Assembly (NCBI GenBank): GCA_021730945.1
Contig: JAKFYH010000019.1
Coordinates: 62,001 to 126,000, forward strand
DNA length: 64,000 nt
Direction: 5' to 3'
DNA from: Acidobacteriota bacterium
GTDB taxonomy: Bacteria; Acidobacteriota; Vicinamibacteria; Vicinamibacterales; UBA2999
Both the position numbers and the translations under genes were made by a program. The notes beneath the pieces were generated by a model, which did no database searches, was not told where the DNA came from, and saw only the letters and a program-made list of their open reading frames with translations. Shown in pieces: positions 1 to 8,186 of the stretch; position 1 is the stretch's first letter, and each line of letters opens with the position of its first letter.

Positions 1-2
1 CG

Positions 3-2438
3 GCGCTGCCGCGGGCGTCGCAGGCCGTGCAGTTGCTGGTGGTGTTGTTGGCGATGGTGCTGCCCTCGGTGTTGCTCTACCCGTCACTGGTCGATGCGGC
101 CAATCGCGCCCGGCGGCAATTGGTCGCTGAACGCTACGCGCCTGAGGTATTGAATCAACGTCCCGATGTGCGGCTGAAACTGTTGCAGGCGCTCGGCGAG
201 ATCGATCGGCGCGAAGGGCTCGACGCGCTCGTGCAAGCCAGCGAAGTACCGGCGAACGGCCCAATGCCCAGCGAGGCCGCGTTCCTGGTGTGGTCGCAGA
301 CCAGCCTGGCCACGCAGCGGCTGACGTCCAGCGTGGAACTGCACAACCCCGCCGGTACCATGGTGAGCCGGTTTGCCCTCAACCTGCCCGACAACGCCCA
401 GGGCCAGGTGTGGCGGGAGTCCTCGTGCGAGTGGGAGATGCTCGAGGAAGTGTCGCCATTTTTCTCGGAGGAACGGCGGCTGCTGCACGCCGGCCGGGCC
501 ATCTGCACGACCGGCGCCGATGGCCGCCGGGTCATTGCGGGTTCGGTGGTCGTGCACTCGATGCTCGACTACGCCAACCTGTCGTTTATCTCGGCCCAAA
601 ATCCATACACGGTCTTGATGCGGTCGGGGCAACTGCGGCCTGAGCCGCGCCCGCGAGCCGAGGTCGAGTTGTACGTCTACGGCTGGAGCCGGCGGGTGCT
701 CTACAGCTCGGCCGAGTCGGCGCCACCGCTCACCGAGGCGGTCTACCGCCGCGCCTACGAATCGCGGGAGCCGTTCTGGGCGACCATCCCCCGCGGGTCG
801 TCCTCGCTTGACGTCTACGTCATGAGCGACCGGGCGGCGATCTATGTCCTGGGGACCGCGGACCCGACGGCCTTCGGTCACCTGGTGACGATCGCCGAAA
901 TGGTCACGCTGGGCTTCGTGTGGTTTGTCGTCATGCTGGCGGGCGCGGTGGCGGCCAACGTCCTGCTGGCGCGGACGCCGGCCACCGGTCGAGCGCTGCT
1001 GGCTGAGGTGCGCGCCAGCTTCTATCAGAAGCTGTTCCTGGCCTTTGTGCTGTCGGCCATTGTGCCCGTGCTTGCGCTGGCGTTGGTATCGCGGGCATAC
1101 ATGGCGCGGTTGATGCTGGCGGACATCGAACGGGAAGCCATGCGATTGGCCACGGTCGCCAGCCGCGTGGTCGAAGACGTCGGGGCGCAGATTGGCCAGT
1201 CGGCCGTCGACGACAACATCATCGTGTGGCTCAGCCGCGTCATCGCCCAGGACGTCAATATCTTCGAGGGCGCCACCTTGCTGGCGTCCAGTGAGCGCAA
1301 CCTGTTTGCCTCGGGCCTGCTGCCGACGCGCACGCCGGGCGAAGTGTTCCGCGCCATCCTGCTGGATGGCCAGCCGTCGTATGTGGGTCGCGATGTGGCG
1401 GGTGGCCTCGAGTACCTGACGGCCGCCACTTCGGTTCGTATTCGCGGCGGCCGCCAGGCCGTGTTGACCGTGCCGTTGACCTCGCGCCAACAGGAGACCC
1501 AGGCGCAGATCGACGACCTCGATCGGCGGGTGCTGCTCGCCGCCCTGGTGTTCATCATGCTCGGGGCCGGCATCGGCTATTACATGGCGGAACGGATCGC
1601 CGATCCGGTGAACCGGCTGATGCGGGCGACCCGGCGCATCGCGCGCGGTGATCTGGACGCGCGTGTGCTCGCCACTTCGTCCGACGAGTTGCGGCGCCTG
1701 GTCGAGGCGTTCAACCAGATGGCGGCCGACCTGCAGCGGCAGCGCCAGGAACTGGAGCGGACCAACCGGCTGGCCGCCTGGGCTGACATGGCGCGGCAGG
1801 TCGCGCACGACATCAAGAATCCCCTCACGCCGATCCAGTTGAATGCGGAGCACCTGCGCCGGGTGCATATCGATCAAGGACGGCCGCTGGGCCCGGTGAT
1901 CGACGACTGCGTCAGCAACATCCTCGGCCAGGTGCGGTTATTGCGGCAAATCTCGTCCGAGTTCTCGAACTTCGCCTCGTCGCCGGAACCCAAGCCGGTG
2001 GCGACCAACCTGGCCGGATTGGTCGCCGAGATCATCGACCCGTATCGCGCCGGGCTGGCCGGCCGCGTGGCGATCGAGTCGCACGTGCCGGCCGGACTGC
2101 CGATGCTGCGCATCGACCGCATGCTCGTGGGGCGCGCGCTGACCAACATCATCGAGAACGCCTTGCATGCGATGCCGGGGGGCGGCTCGCTCACCATTGA
2201 GGCCGCACTGGCGCCGGGCCAAATGGCGCAACTGCGCTTCACCGACACCGGCATGGGGATGGACGCCGATGCCTTGGCCAGGATTTTTGAACCCTACTTC
2301 TCGACCCGCGCGATTGGCACGGGCCTCGGCCTGACCATTGCCAAGCGCAACGTCGAAGCCAACGGCGGGGTCATCCACGTGACGTCCGAGCGTGATCGCG
2401 GCACCAGCGTCACGGTGACGCTGCCGCTGGTCAGCTGA
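3..2438 (+). CDS. NtrY-like membrane sensor histidine kinase, 5' end cut by window edge
   Basis: Sensor kinase of a two-component system, autophosphorylating on His in response to an unknown envelope or metabolic signal. The frame is open from position 3 with no stop, so the true start lies upstream; numbering here is from the GTG at 27. A hydrophobic segment spans residues 1-20, followed by an extracytoplasmic domain, membrane segments near 290-312, 335-357 and 504-524, a HAMP linker at about 525-575, and the H-box ARQVAHDIKNP with the phosphorylated His at 594. The N-box (NIIENALHAM), G1 (DTGMGM), F (FEPYFST) and G2 (GTGLGL) motifs of the HATPase domain follow. The layout resembles NtrY, which would predict a neighbouring response regulator, but the partner would be outside the window. 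The stop overlaps the convergent pssA stop by 8 bp. Confidence 0.9.
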   Translation, partial: ALPRASQAVQLLVVLLAMVLPSVLLYPSLVDAANRARRQLVAERYAPEVLNQRPDVRLKLLQALGEIDRREGLDALVQASEVPANGPMPSEAAFLVWSQTSLATQRLTSSVELHNPAGTMVSRFALNLPDNAQGQVWRESSCEWEMLEEVSPFFSEERRLLHAGRAICTTGADGRRVIAGSVVVHSMLDYANLSFISAQNPYTVLMRSGQLRPEPRPRAEVELYVYGWSRRVLYSSAESAPPLTEAVYRRAYESREPFWATIPRGSSSLDVYVMSDRAAIYVLGTADPTAFGHLVTIAEMVTLGFVWFVVMLAGAVAANVLLARTPATGRALLAEVRASFYQKLFLAFVLSAIVPVLALALVSRAYMARLMLADIEREAMRLATVASRVVEDVGAQIGQSAVDDNIIVWLSRVIAQDVNIFEGATLLASSERNLFASGLLPTRTPGEVFRAILLDGQPSYVGRDVAGGLEYLTAATSVRIRGGRQAVLTVPLTSRQQETQAQIDDLDRRVLLAALVFIMLGAGIGYYMAERIADPVNRLMRATRRIARGDLDARVLATSSDELRRLVEAFNQMAADLQRQRQELERTNRLAAWADMARQVAHDIKNPLTPIQLNAEHLRRVHIDQGRPLGPVIDDCVSNILGQVRLLRQISSEFSNFASSPEPKPVATNLAGLVAEIIDPYRAGLAGRVAIESHVPAGLPMLRIDRMLVGRALTNIIENALHAMPGGGSLTIEAALAPGQMAQLRFTDTGMGMDADALARIFEPYFSTRAIGTGLGLTIAKRNVEANGGVIHVTSERDRGTSVTVTLPLVS

Positions 2439-3258
2439 CTTCGCGGTCCTTCTTGGCCGGCGCCTCGACCGGCGACTCCACCGGCGCGGGCTCGGCGCTG
2501 CGTCCCTTGAGCTTGGTCATCAGCGCCCCGACAAAGCCCGACGCGAAGTAGGTGTAGGCCAGCACGATCAGCACTTCGTGGGGGTAGGTCGCCAGCAACC
2601 CGATGAACACCGCCACCAGGATCAACCCACGGAACCCGCGGCGCATGCCGAGGTCGAATGTCTTGAAGCTCTGGAAGCGGAGGGTGCTGACCATCAGCAG
2701 CGCCGGCACGGCCAGCATCACCAGGCCCAGCCAGGCGAGCGGCTTGGCGTCGAGACCGATCGGAAAGTAATAGATGGTGGCGGCGACCAAACCCGCGGCC
2801 GCCGGGCTGGGCAAGCCGATGAAGTACCGCTTGTCGGTATTGGTCTGGATGTTGAAGCGCGCCAGGCGCAGGGCCGCGGCGGTCAGATAGACAAACCCAA
2901 CCGCCCAGCCGATGCGGCCGAGCGGGACCAGGCCCCACTGAAACGCCAGCACGGCCGGCGCCATGCCGAACGAAATCAGATCGGCCAGCGAATCCAGTTG
3001 CACCCCGAAGTCACTGGTGGTGCCGGTCATCCGGGCAATGCGGCCGTCGAGCATGTCGAGCACGACGGCGACGCCAATAAACGGGGCGGCGGTCGAGAAC
3101 TCGCCGCGCATGGCGTGAACCACGCAGGCCCAGCCGCAGAACAGGTTGGCCAGCGTAAACAGGCTGGGCAGCAGCGAGACACCACGCCTCAGCGCGCGCC
3201 GGTCGTGGCCGCGGTTGAAGGCATGGACGCGAATGGGCGAACCGTGTCGCGATTCCAA
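2431..3258 (-). CDS. pssA: CDP-diacylglycerol--serine O-phosphatidyltransferase
   Basis: Integral membrane enzyme that makes phosphatidylserine from CDP-diacylglycerol and serine. From the TTG at 3258 it is 275 aa. The CDP-alcohol phosphatidyltransferase signature is complete: D68-x2-D71-G72-x2-A75-R76-x8-G85-x3-D89-x3-D93, inside a polytopic membrane protein with a charged C-terminal tail. I chose the TTG at 3258 because a GGAG lies 7 nt upstream and it starts 1 nt after the psd stop; a more upstream TTG at 3312 would overlap psd by about 50 bp and lacks a well-spaced ribosome site. It sits directly downstream of psd, so the two consecutive steps to phosphatidylethanolamine are co-transcribed. 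Confidence 0.93.
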   Translation of the reverse strand: MESRHGSPIRVHAFNRGHDRRALRRGVSLLPSLFTLANLFCGWACVVHAMRGEFSTAAPFIGVAVVLDMLDGRIARMTGTTSDFGVQLDSLADLISFGMAPAVLAFQWGLVPLGRIGWAVGFVYLTAAALRLARFNIQTNTDKRYFIGLPSPAAAGLVAATIYYFPIGLDAKPLAWLGLVMLAVPALLMVSTLRFQSFKTFDLGMRRGFRGLILVAVFIGLLATYPHEVLIVLAYTYFASGFVGALMTKLKGRSAEPAPVESPVEAPAKKDREVS

Positions 3259-3259
3259 T

Positions 3260-3889
3260 TTACGACTCCAGCGTTGCGATCGTTGTCTCACCAGCGACGA
3301 CCTTGTCGCCAACCTTCACGCGAATGGTCGCGGAAAGCGGCAGGAATACATCCATGCGCGAACCGAACTTCATGACGCCGTAGCGCTGCCCCCGTTCCAC
3401 CCGATCGCCGACTTGCAGGCGGCAGACGATGCGCCGGGCCAGCACGCCGACAATCTGGCGGGCAACAACCGCCCCGCCGGGCCGGTCGAACCAGACCTCG
3501 GTCCACTCGTTCAGCTCCCCGGCTTCCTTTCGGTAGGCGGGCAGGAACTGACCCGGATGATACTCCACCCGGCTGATGGTGCCGTCGACCGGCGTCCGGT
3601 TGACGTGGACGTCGAGGGGCGACAGGAACATGCTGATCACCTGCCACTCGCCGGGCGGCGCGCCGGGCCACAGGCGATCGCCGGCGGCCATGATGCGGGC
3701 ATCGGCCGGCGAGACGACGAGGTTGCCGCCCGCGGGGATGGTGCGATCCGGATCGCGGAAGAAGAAGACGAAGAAGGCAGCCAGCACCAGGACGGGGATC
3801 GACCACGCGCGCCCGAACCACACACCGGCAGCCAGCGCCACCACCAGGGCCACGCCGACAAAAGGGAGCCCCGCGCGATCGATGAACAT
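3260..3889 (-). CDS. psd: phosphatidylserine decarboxylase, short archaeal/actinobacterial-type proenzyme
   Basis: Converts phosphatidylserine to phosphatidylethanolamine with a pyruvoyl cofactor generated by self-cleavage. The protein is 209 aa, typical of the short Psd class. The cleavage site is G176-S177 in KFGSRMDV; D62 (SPADARI) and H95 (PLDVHVNR) correspond to the conserved autocatalytic and substrate residues. Two N-terminal hydrophobic stretches (about 9-26 and 30-45) anchor it in the membrane. A -10-like TATTAT (3902-3897) lies 7 nt upstream of the ATG, suggesting a leaderless mRNA. It is first of the psd-pssA pair. Confidence 0.94.
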   Translation of the reverse strand: MFIDRAGLPFVGVALVVALAAGVWFGRAWSIPVLVLAAFFVFFFRDPDRTIPAGGNLVVSPADARIMAAGDRLWPGAPPGEWQVISMFLSPLDVHVNRTPVDGTISRVEYHPGQFLPAYRKEAGELNEWTEVWFDRPGGAVVARQIVGVLARRIVCRLQVGDRVERGQRYGVMKFGSRMDVFLPLSATIRVKVGDKVVAGETTIATLES

Positions 3890-3904
3890 CCTGTTGATAA
3901 TAAG

Positions 3905-3972
3905 ACGCCGGGCGCGTTTCCCGGAAAATATCGAGGCGCCGTGTGCGGCGCCCCGGGAAACCTGCCCGGCGT
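3905..3972. repeat. nested inverted repeat (20-bp arms around a 7-bp hairpin)
   Basis: Outer arms 3905-3924 and 3953-3972 are reverse complements with only two mismatches (ACGCCGGGC..GTTTCCCGG against its complement). Inside them GGCGCCG (3935-3941) pairs with CGGCGCC (3946-3952) around a TGTG loop. It fills the gap between the DUF465 stop and the psd start, so on the minus strand it follows DUF465 and precedes psd. There is no adjacent T-tract; it could be a transcription-termination or processing structure, or a small REP-like element. Confidence 0.7.
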
Positions 3973-3985
3973 GGGTAGCGGGTCG

Positions 3986-4222
3986 CTAGGCCGACAGCGG
4001 CTGCGAGCCGGCGTGGCTGACATGCCGCATGATCGATTCCATGCGGTCTTTAATGTGGAGTTTGCGTTTCTTGAGGCTGACTTCTTCGATGTGCTCTTCG
4101 TCGGACAGGTGCTGCTTGGCTTCGAGTTCGTGCAGGCGATCGTCGAGTGAGTGATGCTGTGAGGCCAACTCGCGAAATTCCTCGTTGGTCTCGAGGAGTC
4201 GATGCTTCAAGTCCTCTGCCAT
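3986..4222 (-). CDS. DUF465 / YdcH-family small coiled-coil protein
   Basis: A 78-aa protein matching the DUF465 family: a short, highly charged helical hairpin with a K-K-x-K-L-x-x-K-D core near residues 53-61 (LKKRKLHIKD). The ATG at 4222 is chosen because GGAGG and a further GGAG lie just upstream and the family begins close to this point; an upstream in-frame start at 4270 adds a non-conserved basic tail. The function of the family is unknown. Its C-terminal extension (HAGSQPLSA) is not conserved. Confidence 0.8.
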   Translation of the reverse strand: MAEDLKHRLLETNEEFRELASQHHSLDDRLHELEAKQHLSDEEHIEEVSLKKRKLHIKDRMESIMRHVSHAGSQPLSA

Positions 4223-4262
4223 CTCTCCGCCTCCCTTCCGGGGCCGGTGCGGGAACGCTGAC

Positions 4263-4277
4263 CGCCCCAATGGGGCG
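4263..4277. other. GC-rich perfect hairpin
   Basis: CGCCCC-AAT-GGGGCG forms a 6-bp stem with a 3-nt loop between the rimI stop and the DUF465 start. On the minus strand it lies about 40 nt after rimI and may stabilise the 3' end of the tsaB-rimI transcript. No U-tract follows, so an intrinsic terminator is not supported. Confidence 0.35.
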
Positions 4278-4315
4278 ACTCTACCACCACGATATTGTGA
4301 AAGGAAGCGACAAGG

Positions 4316-4765
4316 TTACCCGAGCGCGTGCCTGACCAGCACCAGGGCATCCTCGACCGGCTGGGTGTAGTAATTGCGTCGCACACCCGCTTCAACGAAG
4401 TGCGCCTTGGCATATAACCGCAAGGCCGGTGTGTTCGAGCGGCGAACCTCAAGCGTGGCGCTCGCGACCCCCAACCGCGCCGCCTCTGCCAGTACGCCGG
4501 CCAACAGCCGGCTGGCCAGGCCCTGGCCACGCAGTTCGGGCCGCACGGCCAGGTTGTTGATGTGAATCTGGTCGGTGACCCGCCAGAATGCGCAGAATGC
4601 CGCCACCGGGCAGTCGGGAGTACGCAGGACGTAGATGTGACACACCTCCGGGCGCTGCAGTTCCGCCTCATACCACTGCCTCGTCGTCGGGTTGTTGAAC
4701 GACGCATCCTCAATTGCCAGCACACCGTCGAGATCCTCGGCAGTGGCCAGCCGTTCGACCGTCAT
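4316..4765 (-). CDS. rimI: GNAT N-acetyltransferase, RimI-like
   Basis: A 149-aa GNAT protein of the RimI group, which acetylates the N-terminal alanine of ribosomal protein S18 and possibly other proteins using acetyl-CoA. The acetyl-CoA-binding A motif is LAVRPELRGQGLASRLL (about residues 71-87), followed by the B-motif region NTPALRLYAKAHFVEAGVRRNYY typical of RimI. The ATG at 4765 overlaps the tsaB stop by 4 bp (ATGA), giving translational coupling; the tsaB-rimI order is widespread in bacteria. Confidence 0.9.
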   Translation of the reverse strand: MTVERLATAEDLDGVLAIEDASFNNPTTRQWYEAELQRPEVCHIYVLRTPDCPVAAFCAFWRVTDQIHINNLAVRPELRGQGLASRLLAGVLAEAARLGVASATLEVRRSNTPALRLYAKAHFVEAGVRRNYYTQPVEDALVLVRHALG

Positions 4766-5454
4766 GACTGCCCCCGGCGGTCGCGCTCGATCTCCACGTC
4801 GGGACGCCGCACGTAGATCGGCGTGAGCTGATGCGGCCGGCCGCCCTCGCCGCGCGCCGCGCGGACCGCTGCGATTCGAGCCAGGGCCGGCGCCAACGGT
4901 GGCGGTGTGCGGGCGATCCACTGCCCTGCCCCCTTCTCGGCGATCAGGGCGGCCTCCCGCCCGGCGGCGTCGCCAATGAAGACCGCGGTCCGGCCGGCCA
5001 GATGGGCGTGCCACGAGGCGAGCACCACCGACGGAGGCGCCGCCAGCGGCGGCTCGAGCGTGCGGCCGCCGGGGTCGAGCAGCGTGGCGAAGACCTCGCC
5101 GCGTTGGGCGTCCATCCACGGGGCGACGAGCGCCACACCGTCAGCGGCCTCGTCCGCCAGTGCGTCGAGGGCCGAGATGCCGATGACGGGCCGGCCAAGC
5201 GTCATGGCCAGTCCTTGCATGGCGGCGAGGCCGATTCGTAGCCCGGTGAAGGCTCCCGGACCAGTGGCCACCGCCAGCAGGTCGATCCCGTCCGGCGCCA
5301 GACCGGCCTGGGTCAGCGCGGCGTCGATCTCGGCCGGCAGCCGCTCGCTGTGCGAGCGGGCTGCATCACCAGCGACCAGGGCCAGCACCTGGGTGTCGCG
5401 GGTGACAGCGAGGCTGCCGCCGCGGGTGGTCGTATCGAGGGCGAGAATGATCAC
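4762..5454 (-). CDS. tsaB: tRNA threonylcarbamoyladenosine biosynthesis protein TsaB
   Basis: Non-catalytic scaffold of the TsaBDE complex that installs t6A at position 37 of ANN-decoding tRNAs. From the GTG at 5454 it is 230 aa, beginning MIILALDTTTRGGSLAV, the usual ASKHA-fold opening, with the family motif GPGAFTGLRIGLAAMQGLA. The longer open frame to 5712 runs into mutS and is discarded. It is co-translated with rimI by a 4-bp overlap and is divergent from mutS. Confidence 0.93.
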   Translation of the reverse strand: MIILALDTTTRGGSLAVTRDTQVLALVAGDAARSHSERLPAEIDAALTQAGLAPDGIDLLAVATGPGAFTGLRIGLAAMQGLAMTLGRPVIGISALDALADEAADGVALVAPWMDAQRGEVFATLLDPGGRTLEPPLAAPPSVVLASWHAHLAGRTAVFIGDAAGREAALIAEKGAGQWIARTPPPLAPALARIAAVRAARGEGGRPHQLTPIYVRRPDVEIERDRRGQS

Positions 5455-5475
5455 GGTTCGGGTCAACGGCCATCG

Positions 5476-5481
5476 TATACT
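5476..5481 (+). promoter_or_regulatory. putative -10 box for mutS
   Basis: TATACT lies about 30 nt upstream of the mutS GTG in the 56-bp gap between divergent tsaB and mutS. No convincing -35 hexamer is visible. Confidence 0.4.
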
Positions 5482-5510
5482 CGACCACACCCCTTTTTCG
5501 AACCGCGACC

Positions 5511-8186
5511 GTGTCCCAACCGCCATCTTTTGCGTCCGCAGTGCCGCCAACCGGCGCGCAACTGACGCCGGCCATGCGTCAGTATTTCGACGCCAAGCGC
5601 CAATACCGCCACGCCCTGGTATTTTTCCGGATGGGCGACTTCTACGAGATGTTCTACGAGGACGCGCTGGTCGCCTCGCGCGCCCTTGACCTGACGCTGA
5701 CCTCGCGGTCAAAAGACGCGGCCGGCACGCCGGTCCCCATGTGCGGCCTGCCCTATCACGCGGCCGATGGCTACATTGGACGGCTGGTGAAGAAGGGCTA
5801 CAGCGTCGCCATCTGTGAACAAGTTGAGGATCCCAAGAAGGCGAAGGGCGTCGTCAAGCGCGAGGTTGTCCGCGTCGTCTCGCCCGGCACGTTGACGGAC
5901 TCGGCCTACCTGGATGCCCGAGAGCCGGCCTTCCTGATGGCGATCGTGGCCACCCACGCCGCCGCCGGCCGGCCGGCCGAGTACGGCGCCGCGCTGGTCG
6001 ACCTCTCCACCGGCGAATTCGACGTGGCTGAGTATGCCGGCGTTGAAGGCCTGGCGTCGATGCGGGCCGAGATCGCGGTGCTGAGGCCGCGTGAAATCGT
6101 GGCCGCCTCGGCCAGTGACGCCCGCGCCCTGCTGCCGGAAATCGAGCAGTACGGCGTGCCGGTCACCGAGATCGACGGTTGGCACTTCGAACTGGAGTCG
6201 GCCCGCCAGACCTTGCTCGACCAGTTGCGCGTCGGCGGCCTGGAGGGGTTTGGGCTCGAGCGGCGCCAGGCGGCCGTGTGCGCCGGCGGCGCGCTGGTCC
6301 GCTACCTGCGCGACACGCAGAAGGCCGACCTCGCGCACGTGCGCTCGGTCCGGCTCCGGCAGCTCGCCGATGGCCTGCTGATCGATCCGACGACGCTCAA
6401 GCACCTGGAAATCGTCGAATCCATGGAGGGCGGCCGGGCCGGGACGCTGCTCGACGAGATCGATCGCACGGTCACGCCGATGGGAGGACGCCTCCTGCGG
6501 GCGTGGCTGCTCAGGCCGTTGACCGCGATCGAGCCGATCCGCGATCGCCTCGATGCGGTCGAGGAATTAGCGGTCAAGACCACCGAGCGCGGCAAGTTGC
6601 GCGAGACGCTCAAGTCGATCCTCGACCTCGAGCGGCTCATCTCACGAATTGCCTTGTCGACCGCCAGTCCGCGCGACCTGGTGGCGCTCGGGCGATCGCT
6701 CGCTGCCGTGCCGCGGCTGGCGCTGATGCTGGTGGATTGCCAGGCGCCGCTGGTGCGTAGCCTGATCGGCGAACTCGACGACCTCGGCGACGTGCGCCAG
6801 TCGGTCGAGGCCGCCATCATGGACGAGCCGCCGGCGCTGGCGCGCGACGGCGGCTTCATCCGCGACGGGTTCGATCCCACGGTTGATGAACTGCGCACGA
6901 TCAGTCGCTCCGGCAAGCAGGTCATTGCCAAGATGGAAGAAGGCGAACGCGCCCGCACCGGCATCACCTCGCTGAAGGTGCGTTTCAACCGGGTGTTCGG
7001 CTACTACATCGAGATCTCGAAGTCGAACCTCCACGCCGTGCCGGACGATTACATCCGCAAGCAGACCATTGCCGGCGGCGAGCGCTACATCACGCCGGCG
7101 TTGAAAGAGTACGAGGAGAAAGTCCTCGGGGCCGACGAGCGGATCGTGACCCGCGAACTGGAACTGTTCGAAACGCTGCGCCAGAAGGTGGCCGCCGAAG
7201 CGCCGCGCGTGCTCGACACTGCGCGGGCCGTGGCCGGCCTCGACGTGCTCGCCGGACTGGCCGAGACCGCGACCGTCTGCAACTACACCAAGCCCCACGT
7301 GCATGACGGCGACGAACTGGTGGCGCTCGATGTGCGGCATCCCGTCGTGGAGCGGCTGGCGGCCGGCGCCTTCGTGCCGAACGACATCACGCTGAACGGT
7401 TCCACCCATCAGTTGGTGATCCTGACCGGCCCGAACATGGGCGGCAAGTCGACCTACCTGCGCCAGGTCGCGCTGCTCTGCCTGATGGCGCAGACCGGCT
7501 CGTTCGTGCCGGCCCGCGAAGCCAAGCTGTCGCTGATCGATCGGCTGTACGCGCGGGTCGGGGCGTCCGACAATATCGCCCGCGGGCAGTCCACGTTCAT
7601 GGTGGAGATGCAGGAGACGGCCCACATCCTGAGCGGCGCCACCTCGAAGAGCCTGGTCGTGCTCGACGAGATTGGCCGCGGCACAGCGACCTTTGATGGC
7701 CTGAGCATTGCCTGGGCGGTGGCGGAATACATGGCCACCAATGAACGGGCGCGACCCAAGACGCTGTTTGCCACCCACTACCACGAGCTCACCGACCTGG
7801 CCGACGCGCTCGGCGGCGTGGTCAATGCGCACGTGACGGCGCGCGAGTGGAAGGACGACATTATCTTCCTCCACAAGATCCTGCCGGGCCGGTCGGATCG
7901 CAGCTACGGCATCCAGGTGGCGCGCCTGGCCGGCATTCCGCCGTCGGTGATCGCCCGCGCCCGCGACATCCTCGGATCGCTCGAGCACGACGAACTGGCA
8001 CGTGGCGGCAAGCCGACGCTGAGCGGCACGCCGGTGGCGCCGCAGCAGCAACTGGGGCTGTTTCAGTCAGCCTCCCCCGCCGACGACAGGCTGCGCGAGC
8101 GGCTGCGCGAGATCGACATCAATCGCACCACGCCGATCGACGCCTTGCAGATTCTGCAGGAACTCAAGAAGTCGATTGAGGAATGA
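5511..8186 (+). CDS. mutS: DNA mismatch repair protein MutS
   Basis: Mismatch-recognition ATPase of 891 aa. The N-terminal domain carries the mispair-stacking motif F-x-E (MGDFYEMFYED); connector, core/clamp and ATPase domains follow. Walker A is G640-PNMGGK-S647; Walker B is VVLDEIGRGTATFDG. The C-terminal helix (RLREIDINRTTPIDALQILQELKK) is the dimer/tetramer element. Start is GTG at 5511. It is the full-length MutS1 type, so methyl-independent or MutL-dependent repair is expected. mutL is not in the window. Confidence 0.98.
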   Translation: MSQPPSFASAVPPTGAQLTPAMRQYFDAKRQYRHALVFFRMGDFYEMFYEDALVASRALDLTLTSRSKDAAGTPVPMCGLPYHAADGYIGRLVKKGYSVAICEQVEDPKKAKGVVKREVVRVVSPGTLTDSAYLDAREPAFLMAIVATHAAAGRPAEYGAALVDLSTGEFDVAEYAGVEGLASMRAEIAVLRPREIVAASASDARALLPEIEQYGVPVTEIDGWHFELESARQTLLDQLRVGGLEGFGLERRQAAVCAGGALVRYLRDTQKADLAHVRSVRLRQLADGLLIDPTTLKHLEIVESMEGGRAGTLLDEIDRTVTPMGGRLLRAWLLRPLTAIEPIRDRLDAVEELAVKTTERGKLRETLKSILDLERLISRIALSTASPRDLVALGRSLAAVPRLALMLVDCQAPLVRSLIGELDDLGDVRQSVEAAIMDEPPALARDGGFIRDGFDPTVDELRTISRSGKQVIAKMEEGERARTGITSLKVRFNRVFGYYIEISKSNLHAVPDDYIRKQTIAGGERYITPALKEYEEKVLGADERIVTRELELFETLRQKVAAEAPRVLDTARAVAGLDVLAGLAETATVCNYTKPHVHDGDELVALDVRHPVVERLAAGAFVPNDITLNGSTHQLVILTGPNMGGKSTYLRQVALLCLMAQTGSFVPAREAKLSLIDRLYARVGASDNIARGQSTFMVEMQETAHILSGATSKSLVVLDEIGRGTATFDGLSIAWAVAEYMATNERARPKTLFATHYHELTDLADALGGVVNAHVTAREWKDDIIFLHKILPGRSDRSYGIQVARLAGIPPSVIARARDILGSLEHDELARGGKPTLSGTPVAPQQQLGLFQSASPADDRLRERLREIDINRTTPIDALQILQELKKSIEE

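Noticed and set aside
84-1877. Long open frame on the minus strand (597 codons) opposite the histidine kinase
   Set aside because: It is the antisense of a clear kinase; the translation is Arg/His/Gly-rich without any domain, as expected from codon bias in GC-rich DNA.
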